In this document: piece by piece, positions 42,712-52,887 of the stretch
Position numbering within the stretch: position 1 is the stretch's first letter
Layout: each line of letters begins with the position of its first letter
Assembly (NCBI GenBank): GCA_026770575.1
Contig: MU657184.1
Span: 209,729-273,728 of the forward strand
From: Pelagophyceae sp. CCMP2097
Taxonomy: Eukaryota; Sar; Pelagophyceae
Reading direction: 5' to 3'
DNA length: 64,000 nucleotides
Position numbers and translations under genes: made by a program
Notes under the pieces: model-generated
What the model was told of the DNA's origin: nothing
Databases searched by the model: none
The model's input: the letters and a program-made list of their open reading frames with translations, nothing else

Positions 42712-45700
42712 TTAGCAGAGCCGGATGCCGCAGAGGCTCTCGACTTGGACCACAATGGCGTGCGCGAGGAGCGCCGTGTCCGGGTCCTCGAGGCACTCGG
42801 AGACGGCCTGGACCATTTGGTTGGCGTACTCGGCGACGCTTTCCTGGACACTTTCGACGATGGCCGCCGTAGCGTGGAGCGCGGCAGTGCGCGTCGGCAG
42901 CGAGTTGCCGTCGCGCGCGAGGAGCATGAGGAGCTTGTTCAGCTCGCGGCGCTGCCGCTCGTCGCTCACGGCGGCGAGCTGCGCCACGCACGGCGCCAGG
43001 GCGTCCTTTGCAAACGATGCGAAATCGTCGTGCGACGACGCGTACGGGTCGAACTTGGCCTGCGGCACCAGCAACCCAATCAAGACGTCGCGCTCCTCGG
43101 CCTCCAAGCTCAGGCCGCCCTCGGCGTCGCCGGAGACGGCGTGGCGGAGAATAAGCGTCAGCGTGCCGACGACGCGGTGCTTCAGCGGCGCGTAGGACAA
43201 CGCGGCGCTCCCCTCGCCGAGCAAGAGCTCGACCTCGTCGAGCAAAGCCGCGGCGGCGTGCGGCGCCGCCAGAGCCTCGAAGCGGTCCACGACGGTGGCG
43301 ACGACGAGGAAGAGCGCCGCCTTGCGCCGCGAATGCGCGAGGCCGTCGCTCTTCGCCTGCAGCGCGTCGTCCGGGGGCGGCGCGAGGCCGACGCTCTTGG
43401 CGGCCTCGAGCCATTCTTGGAGTTCGTTCTCCGTGAGTTTGTGGAGTAAAGCGACGGAAAGTTCCACGGCCGCCGCCTGCGCTGCAGACCCCTCGGCCGC
43501 CTCCAACAAAGCGCCCAAAGCGAACGACGCCACGGGCGCCGCGTGCTGCCTCGCCGCGCCGCGGCCCAAAGCCTCGACGGCGGGTCTCGCCAGCAGCAGC
43601 GCCGCCGCCGACCGCCGCCCTGTCACCAAAGAGCCCGCGCGCGGCGCCTTTTCCAGCGCCTTGGCGCGCGCGTGCGCCGCGTACCACGCCGGCAGCAGAA
43701 GGCGCGGCTCGATGCCCGCCGCCAAAGCGCGCGCCACGCGCCACGACTCGGATGCCTCGGCGCGCGCCTCGACGACGACCTTTTGCGGCGCGTCCTCCTC
43801 AATCGAATCGTCGGCCGCCTCGTGTAAAAGCGTGAGCAAATCGAGCGTTTGGGCGAGGTGCGCGTGCAGGAACTGCGGCACGGACGCGGCGATGACGAGC
43901 AGCGTGTGCGTGGCCGCATCTTTAAGATCAAACGACGTCGTGACGCAGCCCGACTGCAGGGCGTCCAGCGCCTTTGGCAGCGCGCGGTGCAGCACAGGTA
44001 GAGCGCGCGTGCGCAGGGTGGCGAATAACGTGTCGAGGAGGGCGAACATTTGCCGCGCGCGCTGCGACCCCGTCCGCGACCGCGCCGCCGTCACCGCCGC
44101 AGTCGCCGCCGCCTCGACCAACGCTCCGAACGGCTGCGGTCGGTGCGCTGCCAACGCGCGCGCTAAGACGTCGGCGGCCTTTGCGGCCGTGAACGCGGCG
44201 GGCTTGTCTGAACCCGACAAAGCGCGAGCCACGAACGGCGCCAGCTCCGATAAAAGGAGTTCGGCAAACGCAGTCGCCTTGCCTTCGCCGGCTCGACCGG
44301 CCTCGATGAGTCGAGTCGAGTGCAGCCGGTCGTGCAACACGCTCACCGCCGTCTCGCGCAAAGCGAGGGACGGGTGCTGCAGCAGCCGCTCCACAAAGGC
44401 CACAAAGGCCGCGTCGCGCAGCAGCACCACAGACGCCTCCTTGACGGCGCGCTGCAGCGCCTCTGCCAAGTCGTCGCACCGCTCCACGGAGGCTAGAGTG
44501 AGCGCGAGCTCGTGGCAGAGTGCGAGCTTATCGCGGTCCGATGCGGCCGACTCGAGCTCCGCTGCCACGGCGCCGACGCGCTGCATCACGAGCGACGCCG
44601 CCGCGAGCGCCAACGCCCGTGCCTCGGCGGCGTCGGCCGCGACGTCGGAAACGGAGAACCTCGGCCCGTGGTCGCCGAACAAGCGCGTCTCGCGGCCGAA
44701 CGCCTGGCCCTCTTCAGACGCGCCAGACGCGCGCTTCTTCTTCTTCTTCGGCTCGTCTTCCGCCTCGAGCATGTCCGGCACGAGCGACGCCAAGAATAAA
44801 GCGCGGCCCGCCTGCGCCAGGGCGACCATGGAGTCGAGCTGCCTCGCCGCGGGAAACTTTGCCAGCAAACCCTCGGCGAAGCGCTCCGCGCGGCCGTCGC
44901 GCGCCGGCCGGCGCCGCCACGTCGACAGGCAAACCAGCGCCACCGCGGCGACGCCGCGCGCGTCGGGCTCGCCGTCGTCGTCGCGGCCCGCGGCCGCAGC
45001 CGTAATCGTAGACGCCAGCGCGGCCAAAGTGGCCACGTACACCGCCTCGTCGCGGGCGCCGTCGTCGCCGTAGACCTGGGAGTTGGCCGCGCGGCCGCTC
45101 TTGGACGCGCCCGTCTTTGGCTTTAAGAGCAAAGCGACAGCATTTTTCGACGCGACGACGGCATTACACAGCTCCGGCGCAGTCGCCAACTTGGCGGCGA
45201 CGACGGCCGGCACGACTGCCAAAACGAAGCGCGGTGTCATTGAAGTGCCAAGGCCGAGGAGGTCTCGCCAGTTGCGCAGCGCGGCGTCATTGGACCGCTC
45301 CGCAGTCGATGCCAGAGCTCTCAGCGCCGCGTCGCGAGTCTGCGCCGACTGCTTCTCGCTGCGCGCGAGGTCCACCAACAACGCTAATTCAGCCGCGCAG
45401 CTCGCCGCGGCGCCGATGCGGTCTAAAAGTGCGTTTACGACGTAATCGTACGCCCCGCCTCCGTTCGCCGACGCCACTCTTTCAAGAGCCGCGTACAGAG
45501 GCAGCTCCGAGTTGTGCGGCGCCAACTCGGCCTTCTGCGGCTTCTGCGTGCCGACGGGGAGCGTGACGGCCATGGCTTCGAGGAGAGTCGAGGCGTCGGC
45601 GGCGAACGCGGCCACGTCATCAACGCTTCGCTTCATCGATGCCGCCCAGACGCGCTTCCAGGCCCTCGGCGCCACCCCCAAAGCCTCCAAAGCCGCCAAA

Positions 45701-48700
45701 GCGTCGGACCGGTCCACGGCCTCAGCGCCGGCCGCGGGGCCCGTCTTGGCGTCCGCTCTTAAGACAGCCAGCACGCCGCCGAACAGCCTGGCCTTAGCCG
45801 CCTCCTCGAGGCCGGCGCACTTGCGCGAGTCCGCAATGCCGCGCAACGCCACGGACACGACTTTCCCAGAGGCGTGCTCCAGCGCCGACGCCAGCAGCCT
45901 CGGGTCCGGCGCCGCGGAGCGCGACAACGCCACGTACGCCTCGAGGAGCACTTCCGCCACCGCCGCGCGCCACGGGCCGGCCTGAGCGCCCGGCGCAACG
46001 CGCGCGGGCGGGGCCTTTCTGTGACCACCGACGCTGATCTTCGTCGTCACTCCAGCAGCCGCCGGCGCCGATGAGGCCAAGAGCCCCTCGAGGGCGGCGT
46101 GCGGCCCGTCGTGCCACGCGAGCTCGAGCGGCGCGCCGCCGAGGAAGCGCAGCAGCGGCAGCGTCCGCGCCTGCGCGTCGGCCGCGCCGGAGAGCGGCGC
46201 CAAAGCCGCGTCGACGAAGAAGCTCAGCGACGCCTGCGCCTCGTCGAGAAGTAGCGCCGTCTTCATCGCCGCCGCGTCTGCGATTATGGAAGCCTTGCGC
46301 GCCGCCGCGAAGGCGCAGTGCGCCGACGTCGAGGCGAGGGCCGCGCACGCCGCCACGGCCTGCTCGCGGACTTTCGGAGATTGCGAGGCGCAGCCGGAAA
46401 CGGCGGCGAGGACAAGAGTCTCGGCGAGCTGCTTGTTCTTGATGCCGAGGGCGAGGTTCGCGACCCACTTGAGAGCCGCGGCCCGCGCCGCCGATTCCGA
46501 CGCGTCATCCAGGGCGACTTCGGCGACCATCGAAGTGAAGAATAAAGCGCTCGGGCCCGCGGCCAGCGCGCGCACGACGCTCGCAGAGTCGCAGAAGACG
46601 ACGAGGCACCGCTTGAGCGCATTGTTGGCTGCTTGGCGCTGCGTGGCGTCCGAAGAAAGCGTACCGAGCGCCGGCGACGAAAAGCACGCCGCGGCCACGT
46701 CGCCGCTCTTCGTCGCCGCCAGCAAAGCGATTGCGGCGTCGACGTCGGCGGCGGCAGGCTTGGCCGCCGTTGCGAGGCCGGCGACGACGTATCGAGCGTA
46801 GGCGTCTTCGCCATCAAGACAAGCCCGGTCCGCTAAAGCGCGGAAGACGGCGGCGTCGCTCCGCGCGGCGCTGGCGACACCGGCGTCGGCGGCAATGGCG
46901 ACGAGGAGCGGCTTGGACGTCTCCGCCAGCGCACACTTGGCCGCATGTAATTGCGCCCGGGCGGAATCATCCTTTGCGGGCATTGATACTCGGCGGACCA
47001 ACGGCGCGGCGAGGTCGAGCCACGCGGCGGGCCGCGCCTCGTCTTTGACGGCGCGTGCGACAGCGCCGTAGACGAACGAAACGTGCTTCGGCTTGGCCGG
47101 CGCCGCGTCAAGGACCCGCGCGACGAGGCCGCCGGCGTGCGATACTGCGGCGGCGAAGAGAAGCGAATCGTCGCCGTCGACTTGGAGGTCGGCGCCGGAG
47201 ACCATGGCTTTTACGGCGACGCGTAAAATATCCGCCCCAAGCTCTTGCGCGAGATCGTTTCGGCCCTCGGGCGCCGTGGCGCACCACAAAGCCTCTGCGT
47301 GCGCGACGGCGGTGGCAGCGCACGCGGGCGTCTGGAGCCGGAGCTTTGCGATCCCGACGGAAGACTGCCAATCTTCAGTCCCAAAAACTGCTGGCTCGAC
47401 CTCCATGGCATCTTCGTCGTCGGCCGCGCGGCCGCCGTCGCCGAAGAGGAGTAAGCGCAGGTCGGCGGGCACGGCGGCGCCGCGGCGGGTGGCGTGCGCG
47501 GCGAGGCGCTCAGCGCGCTTCAAAACCAGCCGCCTTGCGCCGTCGTCGCCGGGCGGCGCCGCCAGCGCGGCGGCGACGCCGTCGAGGACGGGCGCGGCGA
47601 TGAAATCTGAGGCGCCGTCGACGTCGAGGAGGCTCTGGACAGCGTTGAGTGCTACATCTGCGGCCTCGTCGTCGGCGCAGCTCAACGCGCCGAGCTGCGG
47701 CGCGAGCATGGCGAGTAAAGCGCGGGCGGCGCGGCGCGCGTCGGCGTCGTCGAACGCCGTGGCCTCTAGAGCCAGGCGGCGGACCTGCTCGGCGAAGCCG
47801 TCAGCATTTACGAGCTTGACAAAGCTCGCTTGGGCGACTCGGCCGTCGCCGCCGCGCTTCGCGGCGCAGACGACGAGCGTCGTGGCGAGCGTGCGCCGCA
47901 GAAGCGCCGGCCTCAGAGCGGATTCGTTATCGACACAGTCAAAGGCCACCGCGTCGATCACAGCCGCGGCGAGGCGCGCCGAGGCGCAGAGCGAGACGAC
48001 GACGCAGTACGCTGCGACGCGGTAGCCCGCTGATGCGGACGTCGCCTCGTAGCGCAGGCACCGCGACAGCGGCGCGACGAGCCACCTCGCCAGGCGCTCG
48101 AGGCGCTCGCGCGACCGACCAAACGCGCACAGCTCAACCGCTTCCGTCAGCGTCGCAGCGAAGAACGCGAACAAAGGCGCGTGGATGCGCGCCACCGTTC
48201 TAGCCGCCTCTTCGTCTTCGGAGTCGCCGGCGTCGCACGACGCGGCGGCGCTCGCGGCGCCCGCGCAGAGCAGTTCGACAAACGCGGCGTCGGCGGCGCA
48301 GCGCGAGGCCAAAGCGCGGCGCGGGATGACGTCGTCGCCTTTGCGCGCGCCGCCGCCCTGCTTATTTGCCAAAGGCTTGAGTGCGTCGCAGACGCTGCCG
48401 TAGTCCAGCACACGCGCCAGGAGCGGCGACGTCGCGTGCCAGGGCAGCAGCGCCGCCGCCAGCTCGTCGGCGCACCAGGCCAAAGCGTCGTAGCGCACGG
48501 CCACGTACTCGAGCGGCGCGACGGCGTCTGGGAGGCCCGCGTACGGCGCCAAAGCCCGAACAAACGCCACGACGCGCGCCTCGAGCGTCTTCCGCTGCGC
48601 CGCGTCCAGCGTGTCGCGCTCCACGTCCAGCGACGACTCGCCGAAGAGCCGCGGCACTAAGGCCTCGAGGCGCCCGCGCAGCGCGCCGCCGTCGCGAGAG

Positions 48701-48720
48701 CACAGCGCGTCGAGCGCCAC
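42712..48720 (-). CDS. UTP10: U3 snoRNP protein UTP10/HEATR1
   Basis: A 2002-codon HEAT-repeat protein in a single 6-kb exon. Near the N-terminus, PLEYVAVRYDALAWCADELAAALLPWHATSPLLARVL corresponds to the conserved HEATR1 stretch around the sequence FNVDALLxCxLPYHET. The C-terminal block fits the UTP10 BP28-type end: LIGLLVPQAKFDPYASS, RRELNKLLMLLARDGNSL, RTAALHATAAIVESVQESV and the final EDPDTALLAHAIVVQVESL. UTP10 is a t-UTP scaffold of the small-subunit processome and needed for rDNA transcription. The ORF begins with GTG at 48720 and lacks the usual first 60-80 residues; a splice acceptor (gtgtag) at about 48736 suggests a short upstream first exon that I could not place. Confidence 0.8.
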   Translation of the reverse strand: MALDALCSRDGGALRGRLEALVPRLFGESSLDVERDTLDAAQRKTLEARVVAFVRALAPYAGLPDAVAPLEYVAVRYDALAWCADELAAALLPWHATSPLLARVLDYGSVCDALKPLANKQGGGARKGDDVIPRRALASRCAADAAFVELLCAGAASAAASCDAGDSEDEEAARTVARIHAPLFAFFAATLTEAVELCAFGRSRERLERLARWLVAPLSRCLRYEATSASAGYRVAAYCVVVSLCASARLAAAVIDAVAFDCVDNESALRPALLRRTLATTLVVCAAKRGGDGRVAQASFVKLVNADGFAEQVRRLALEATAFDDADARRAARALLAMLAPQLGALSCADDEAADVALNAVQSLLDVDGASDFIAAPVLDGVAAALAAPPGDDGARRLVLKRAERLAAHATRRGAAVPADLRLLLFGDGGRAADDEDAMEVEPAVFGTEDWQSSVGIAKLRLQTPACAATAVAHAEALWCATAPEGRNDLAQELGADILRVAVKAMVSGADLQVDGDDSLLFAAAVSHAGGLVARVLDAAPAKPKHVSFVYGAVARAVKDEARPAAWLDLAAPLVRRVSMPAKDDSARAQLHAAKCALAETSKPLLVAIAADAGVASAARSDAAVFRALADRACLDGEDAYARYVVAGLATAAKPAAADVDAAIALLAATKSGDVAAACFSSPALGTLSSDATQRQAANNALKRCLVVFCDSASVVRALAAGPSALFFTSMVAEVALDDASESAARAAALKWVANLALGIKNKQLAETLVLAAVSGCASQSPKVREQAVAACAALASTSAHCAFAAARKASIIADAAAMKTALLLDEAQASLSFFVDAALAPLSGAADAQARTLPLLRFLGGAPLELAWHDGPHAALEGLLASSAPAAAGVTTKISVGGHRKAPPARVAPGAQAGPWRAAVAEVLLEAYVALSRSAAPDPRLLASALEHASGKVVSVALRGIADSRKCAGLEEAAKARLFGGVLAVLRADAKTGPAAGAEAVDRSDALAALEALGVAPRAWKRVWAASMKRSVDDVAAFAADASTLLEAMAVTLPVGTQKPQKAELAPHNSELPLYAALERVASANGGGAYDYVVNALLDRIGAAASCAAELALLVDLARSEKQSAQTRDAALRALASTAERSNDAALRNWRDLLGLGTSMTPRFVLAVVPAVVAAKLATAPELCNAVVASKNAVALLLKPKTGASKSGRAANSQVYGDDGARDEAVYVATLAALASTITAAAAGRDDDGEPDARGVAAVALVCLSTWRRRPARDGRAERFAEGLLAKFPAARQLDSMVALAQAGRALFLASLVPDMLEAEDEPKKKKKRASGASEEGQAFGRETRLFGDHGPRFSVSDVAADAAEARALALAAASLVMQRVGAVAAELESAASDRDKLALCHELALTLASVERCDDLAEALQRAVKEASVVLLRDAAFVAFVERLLQHPSLALRETAVSVLHDRLHSTRLIEAGRAGEGKATAFAELLLSELAPFVARALSGSDKPAAFTAAKAADVLARALAAHRPQPFGALVEAAATAAVTAARSRTGSQRARQMFALLDTLFATLRTRALPVLHRALPKALDALQSGCVTTSFDLKDAATHTLLVIAASVPQFLHAHLAQTLDLLTLLHEAADDSIEEDAPQKVVVEARAEASESWRVARALAAGIEPRLLLPAWYAAHARAKALEKAPRAGSLVTGRRSAAALLLARPAVEALGRGAARQHAAPVASFALGALLEAAEGSAAQAAAVELSVALLHKLTENELQEWLEAAKSVGLAPPPDDALQAKSDGLAHSRRKAALFLVVATVVDRFEALAAPHAAAALLDEVELLLGEGSAALSYAPLKHRVVGTLTLILRHAVSGDAEGGLSLEAEERDVLIGLLVPQAKFDPYASSHDDFASFAKDALAPCVAQLAAVSDERQRRELNKLLMLLARDGNSLPTRTAALHATAAIVESVQESVAEYANQMVQAVSECLEDPDTALLAHAIVVQVESLCGIRLC

Positions 48721-48737
48721 GAGCGCCGCCGCGCCTA

Positions 48738-49285
48738 CACGCCATCAGCTCCGTGCTCCCATGCGCCAAGACCGGGCCGCTCCGCGCTCGCATGCGCCGA
48801 GGCCGGGCCATGCAGACCCAAAGGCCAAGGCCCGCCTTCCAACGATGGCCCTCGCCGAGGATCGTCGGAACTCCTGTCTGATCAGACACCGATGCGTACG
48901 TAAATCGCTCGGGTCGATCTCATCGCCGGTCCCGAGCAGCGAGGCCCTTTTGGCCCGCTTGGCGGCGCCGCCGAATCGGGGCAAGCCCATTGCCGTGAGC
49001 GCTCGACGGCGAGACGACCTTCGACCCAATTCGTCGATAGATAATGATAGGAGTTTCCCAAACCCTTCAATTTGCAAGGATTTGGCGATGAAAACTCCGC
49101 AACCTCGACAAACTTGGCGACGTCGGACGTACACGCGGGACGCACCGTGGACAGAGCTCAAGAGTCCCCGCCCTCGCCTCGCCTCGTCTAAGGCGCAAGT
49201 GGGGCCTTTGTAGCAATTACAATGAAGGGGCGTTTGATCAGTTCTTTTTGGCGCGGGTTTCGGTGGCGGTTAGCGCGGCGCGGCG
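48738..49285. other. intergenic stretch, probable UTP10 promoter
   Basis: 548 bp between the UTP10 exon and the stop of the E2 gene (both minus strand). It should contain the missing first exon and promoter of UTP10; the stretch 49030-49090 is AT-rich (gatagataatgataggag). No complete gene seen. Confidence 0.5.
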
Positions 49286-52200
49286 TCAGTCGTCGTCGGT
49301 TTGGGGCTCGGGGAGCGCGGCGAGGAGGGGCACGAGCTCGGCGCGGAGCGCGACGAGCTTTGTGGCGTGGAGCTCGAAGAAGGCGTGGCCCGGCGGCGGC
49401 CGCGCGGTGCCTTGCGCCGCGCAGCGTTTGCCGTGGCGGTCGCGCGCGTCGGCGATCCAGTCGTCGACCTGGGCGAGGAGGAAGTCGCGCCGCAGCGCAA
49501 AGTGCGCCTGGATGACGTCGTGGAACGCGTTGTTCTGGGCGGTGGCGCGCAGCTGGTCCAGCACGGCCCAGCGCAGCGCCTGCTCCTTGGTCCCGGCGCT
49601 GTACATCGCAGAGGCGTCGTCGCCGCGCGGCGTGCCCATCTGCTTCTCGTAGCCCGGTTCGTTGAAGTAGGGCTCGGGGACGAAGATGAGCGATTGGATA
49701 GAGACGACGACTTGGAGCAACGTCGACGTAGACTCGTTCCAAGTCTCGCCGTCGCGGCCGTCCCACGTCCCAAGCAGCGAGAGACAGACCTTGCCGCAGT
49801 CGTAGAGGTTTGGGTTGAAGCGGACCGTCTTGCCGCCAGTGGTGAGGAGCCGGAACTGCGGCGGTGACGCCGGGTACGTCGCCGGAAAGCGCACGTCAAA
49901 GACAAACAGGCCCGCCGAGTACGGCGTCTCCGCGGGCGCCGACAGCGCGATTTGGACCACGTCCATGCGCGCCGGGTGGCACCGCACCCACGCCGACGAC
50001 GACTCGTTCAAAGGCAGCGCTTGGGACAGGTCCGCGTGCTCCTGCGCCAGGCGCCGCAGCATCGCCGGGTGCCGCCCCAGCGCGGGCGCCGCGTGGTCCG
50101 CCGCGAGCCAGCCCGCGCCGATGGCGTCGGTAGTGTCGTCGTACTGCAGCGCGCGGTGCACGCGCATGTAACGCGCCTCGGTCGTGCTGCAGCGCGCCTC
50201 GGTCGTAGACTCGGCCGGCGGTGACGGCGGCCGCGGCGCGTCGGCCGCGTCGCCTTCGTCCTCCTCGCAGGAAGAGTCGAGCGGTGGCCGCTGCCGGCGC
50301 GTCGCCGCCGCCTGCGCGGCTTCGCCATCGCGGCGAGGCGTCGGCGGCGTCGGCGGCGACAGAGACCCGTGCCGGGCGCGCTTCCGGCCGCCGACGCGCG
50401 GCGCCGCCGCGCCCACCGCCGGCGCCGCCGCCGTGTCGCGCCGCGCCGTGCGGTACGTTCTCGCGGCTTTTGCGACGTCGCGGACGGCCGCGTCGATGAG
50501 CGTCATCAACTCCGCAGACGCGTCGTCGTCCGCCTGCGCGCGCGCCGCGTCGTACGCCGGCCGCCGCGCCGGCCGCGCGGCGGGCGGCGGCGGCGGGGGC
50601 GCCGCGCCCGCCGCCGGCGGCCGCGCCAGCACGCTCTTGCTCTGCGCAGCCTTGAAGACGGCAATCCGCCGGCCCATGGCCTCGACGAGGCCCTGGAGCG
50701 TGTCCGCCTCGGGGGCCAGCGGCGGCGCCGCGGTGCCGTCACCGGTGCCGTCGCCCGTGGCGTCGCCCGTGGCGTCGCCCGTGGCGTCGCTAATGTCGGC
50801 GACGAGGAGGAACACGAGCTGCGGCCAGGCGGCCAGCGCCGAAATGAGGCGCATGGCCACGCTATACAAGTCGGCGTGGCGCGACGCGTCGACGAGGGAC
50901 TCGTTGCGCGCGTAGACTGCGAGGACGGGGACGAGCGACGACTGCGCAATCGCCGCCACGGCCGACGCGTCCACGGGGTCCCTCGGCGCCGCCGGGGCCG
51001 CGTCGCCTTCGCTCGGCGCCGCGGTGGCGTCTTCGGGCGCGAGCTTTGCGTAGATGGACCGGAGCAGGTGGCCGACGAGGCGGTCCTGCTCTTTCTGAGA
51101 AGCGACAAACGACTCCACGTCCCAAGTGGTAGGCGCAGAAGAGTCGTCGTGGCCGTACCCCGTGCCCTTGGCCCAGTACGACGCGTGCTTCCGCTTCCGC
51201 TGCTCCTCCTCCTCGTGCATCTGCGCCGCCGCCGCTAGCGCCAGCGCCGCCGCGCCCCCGGGGCCCGCCAGCGGCAGCGACGCCAAGGCGGCCGCAAGAG
51301 GCGCCGCCGTTTTGGCGGCGTCCGCCATCTCCGCACCCTTCGCAGCGCCGCCGTCCGGAGTGGCGTCGTCCATCGCGGCGTCGGCGCCCGGCGCGGTCGC
51401 CGGGCCGTCGTGGCCGCGCTGCAGCTCCGCCGCCGCCTTTGCGCCGGCAGCTCTGGCGGCGGCGCGGTAGCGCTCCTCGCTGGCGAGGGCGGCCTCAGAG
51501 TCGGCGCGCGGCCCGGCGCGCAGGCGCGGCGGCACCTCTGTGTGCAGGCCGAGGTTGACGAGCTCGTGCTCCAGCTCCGTGTACGCGCCACCCGGCCGCG
51601 CCCAGGGGTCGTTGCGCGCGTCGTCGACGTCGAGCGTGACGCCGTCGCCCGCCAGCGCCGCCGCGATGGCCTCGAATACCGGGGCCATGCCGCGCACGAC
51701 GTCCCAGCTCGAGAGCTGGAGGCACCGTAGCTGCGCCACGCGCACCAGCGCGCCGCCGGCGAAGCGCGGCCGCACGATCTTCACGAGGGGCGGGAAGAAC
51801 GGGTAGAGGTCCATGGTGTAGCGCACCTCGAGCTCGACGTGGTCGAAGCCGAACTGCCGGTCCAGCCGCCGCAGCGCCGCCGCCGTCGCAGACGCCGGGT
51901 CAAAGCGCGACAGCTGCACGCGCCAGTGGTAGACGTTGTCGTCCACGGCGTCCGCCACGACGAGGATCCCGCGCCGGCCCCGCGCCGCCGCCGCGTGCTG
52001 CAGCGCCAGCAAGTCCTTGGCCAGGCACCGGAACGACGCGCTCGACGAAAACGCGGCGCACGGCCGCGACGACTCGGGCAGCCCCCGCAGGCCCACCGCC
52101 GTCTTGTCGCTGAGCGCCGTGCGCGCCTGCGCGGAAACCCATGCGACGGGCCCAGAGCCCCCGATTTTTCGCGAGACCGCTTGTCTTCCGCGCGCGGCCC

Positions 52201-52417
52201 CCAAATTTTCCCGGGGGCGCACCGTGGCGTCGCGGGCGAGGGCCTCGCGCAGCTCGCGGTCCTTCTCCTCCCAGCGCTTCATCTTCGAGTGGTCCTTCAT
52301 CCAGCTGTTCTCCGCCTCGGCGCCCGACTCCTCTTCGTCATCCTCGTCCTCTTCGTACTCGTAGTGCTGGTCGTCCTCGGTGCAGGAATCGTCATCGGCG
52401 GAACCGCGAGCGCTCAT
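49286..52417 (-). CDS. tandem-UBC ubiquitin-conjugating enzyme, BIRC6/UBE2O-type
   Basis: About 1011 residues from ATG 52417 (MSARGSADDD) if the in-frame 96-nt stretch 52127-52222 (gtgcgc...cgcgcag) is spliced out. Two E2 folds. The first (YHWRVQLSRFDP, ELEVR, DLYPFFPPLVKIVRPRF, then LRCLQLSSW) resembles the UBE2Q-type domain. The second is a clear BIRC6/UBE2O-type UBC: FDVRFPATYPASPPQFRLLT, FNPNLYDCGKVCLSLLGTW with the active-site Cys (about residue 840), WNESTSTLLQVVVSIQSL and EPYFNEPGYE. A disordered acidic N-terminus and a long middle region with repeated GDATGDATGDGTGDG separate them. Family members add ubiquitin in degradation or autophagy control; target unknown. No BIR domain is seen. 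Confidence 0.85.
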   Translation of the reverse strand: MSARGSADDDSCTEDDQHYEYEEDEDDEEESGAEAENSWMKDHSKMKRWEEKDRELREALARDATVRPRENLGAARGRQAVSRKIGGSGPVAWVSAQARTALSDKTAVGLRGLPESSRPCAAFSSSASFRCLAKDLLALQHAAAARGRRGILVVADAVDDNVYHWRVQLSRFDPASATAAALRRLDRQFGFDHVELEVRYTMDLYPFFPPLVKIVRPRFAGGALVRVAQLRCLQLSSWDVVRGMAPVFEAIAAALAGDGVTLDVDDARNDPWARPGGAYTELEHELVNLGLHTEVPPRLRAGPRADSEAALASEERYRAAARAAGAKAAAELQRGHDGPATAPGADAAMDDATPDGGAAKGAEMADAAKTAAPLAAALASLPLAGPGGAAALALAAAAQMHEEEEQRKRKHASYWAKGTGYGHDDSSAPTTWDVESFVASQKEQDRLVGHLLRSIYAKLAPEDATAAPSEGDAAPAAPRDPVDASAVAAIAQSSLVPVLAVYARNESLVDASRHADLYSVAMRLISALAAWPQLVFLLVADISDATGDATGDATGDGTGDGTAAPPLAPEADTLQGLVEAMGRRIAVFKAAQSKSVLARPPAAGAAPPPPPPAARPARRPAYDAARAQADDDASAELMTLIDAAVRDVAKAARTYRTARRDTAAAPAVGAAAPRVGGRKRARHGSLSPPTPPTPRRDGEAAQAAATRRQRPPLDSSCEEDEGDAADAPRPPSPPAESTTEARCSTTEARYMRVHRALQYDDTTDAIGAGWLAADHAAPALGRHPAMLRRLAQEHADLSQALPLNESSSAWVRCHPARMDVVQIALSAPAETPYSAGLFVFDVRFPATYPASPPQFRLLTTGGKTVRFNPNLYDCGKVCLSLLGTWDGRDGETWNESTSTLLQVVVSIQSLIFVPEPYFNEPGYEKQMGTPRGDDASAMYSAGTKEQALRWAVLDQLRATAQNNAFHDVIQAHFALRRDFLLAQVDDWIADARDRHGKRCAAQGTARPPPGHAFFELHATKLVALRAELVPLLAALPEPQTDDD

Positions 52418-52887
52418 CGGCCTCCCGCTGAGGCGCGACCGACGCCCCGCCGCCACAGAGGCCGGAAATAATTTCCGCTTCAAGAATGGCTCTCGAGCTC
52501 GGCGTCTCGCGGCCCTCTCAGTTCCGCATTTTCGTATGCTGCGTTATTTCGCGGTGCGAGACTCGACTCGTTCCAATGTAGGACACAGGAGTCCCACGGC
52601 TCAGATTCGTCGGCTGGGCACGCCTCCCCCGCATCGAATTCCGGAACCCTTCTTAAAACGGCGGTGGGCGCATCCCGGGGGGAGCGCGGTCGACGCGGCG
52701 CGCCTCCATGCTCGCTTTTTGAGTCGGGCGCGGTTCAAGTTCGAAAGTTCCATCGACGCCGTTTCCAGAAGGATTTCGTTTTTCTTTCGCGATCGGAACA
52801 ACCCTGCTTTGTTCTTTCGGCAGGAACTTCTAAAGGCGCCGCGTCGAGTCGTCGTGCCCGGCGTGCGTAGCGGGCGGCGATTCCAAG
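52418..52887. other. divergent promoter region
   Basis: 470 bp between the divergent E2 gene and the plastid-type coiled-coil gene. Open frames here have no convincing coding signal. AT-rich patch ttcgtttttctttcgcga at about 52767-52784. Confidence 0.45.

Noticed and set aside
43295..45073. 592-codon plus-strand ORF opposite UTP10
   Set aside because: Ser/Arg/Ala-rich shadow frame with no domain pattern; UTP10 motifs on the minus strand are convincing.
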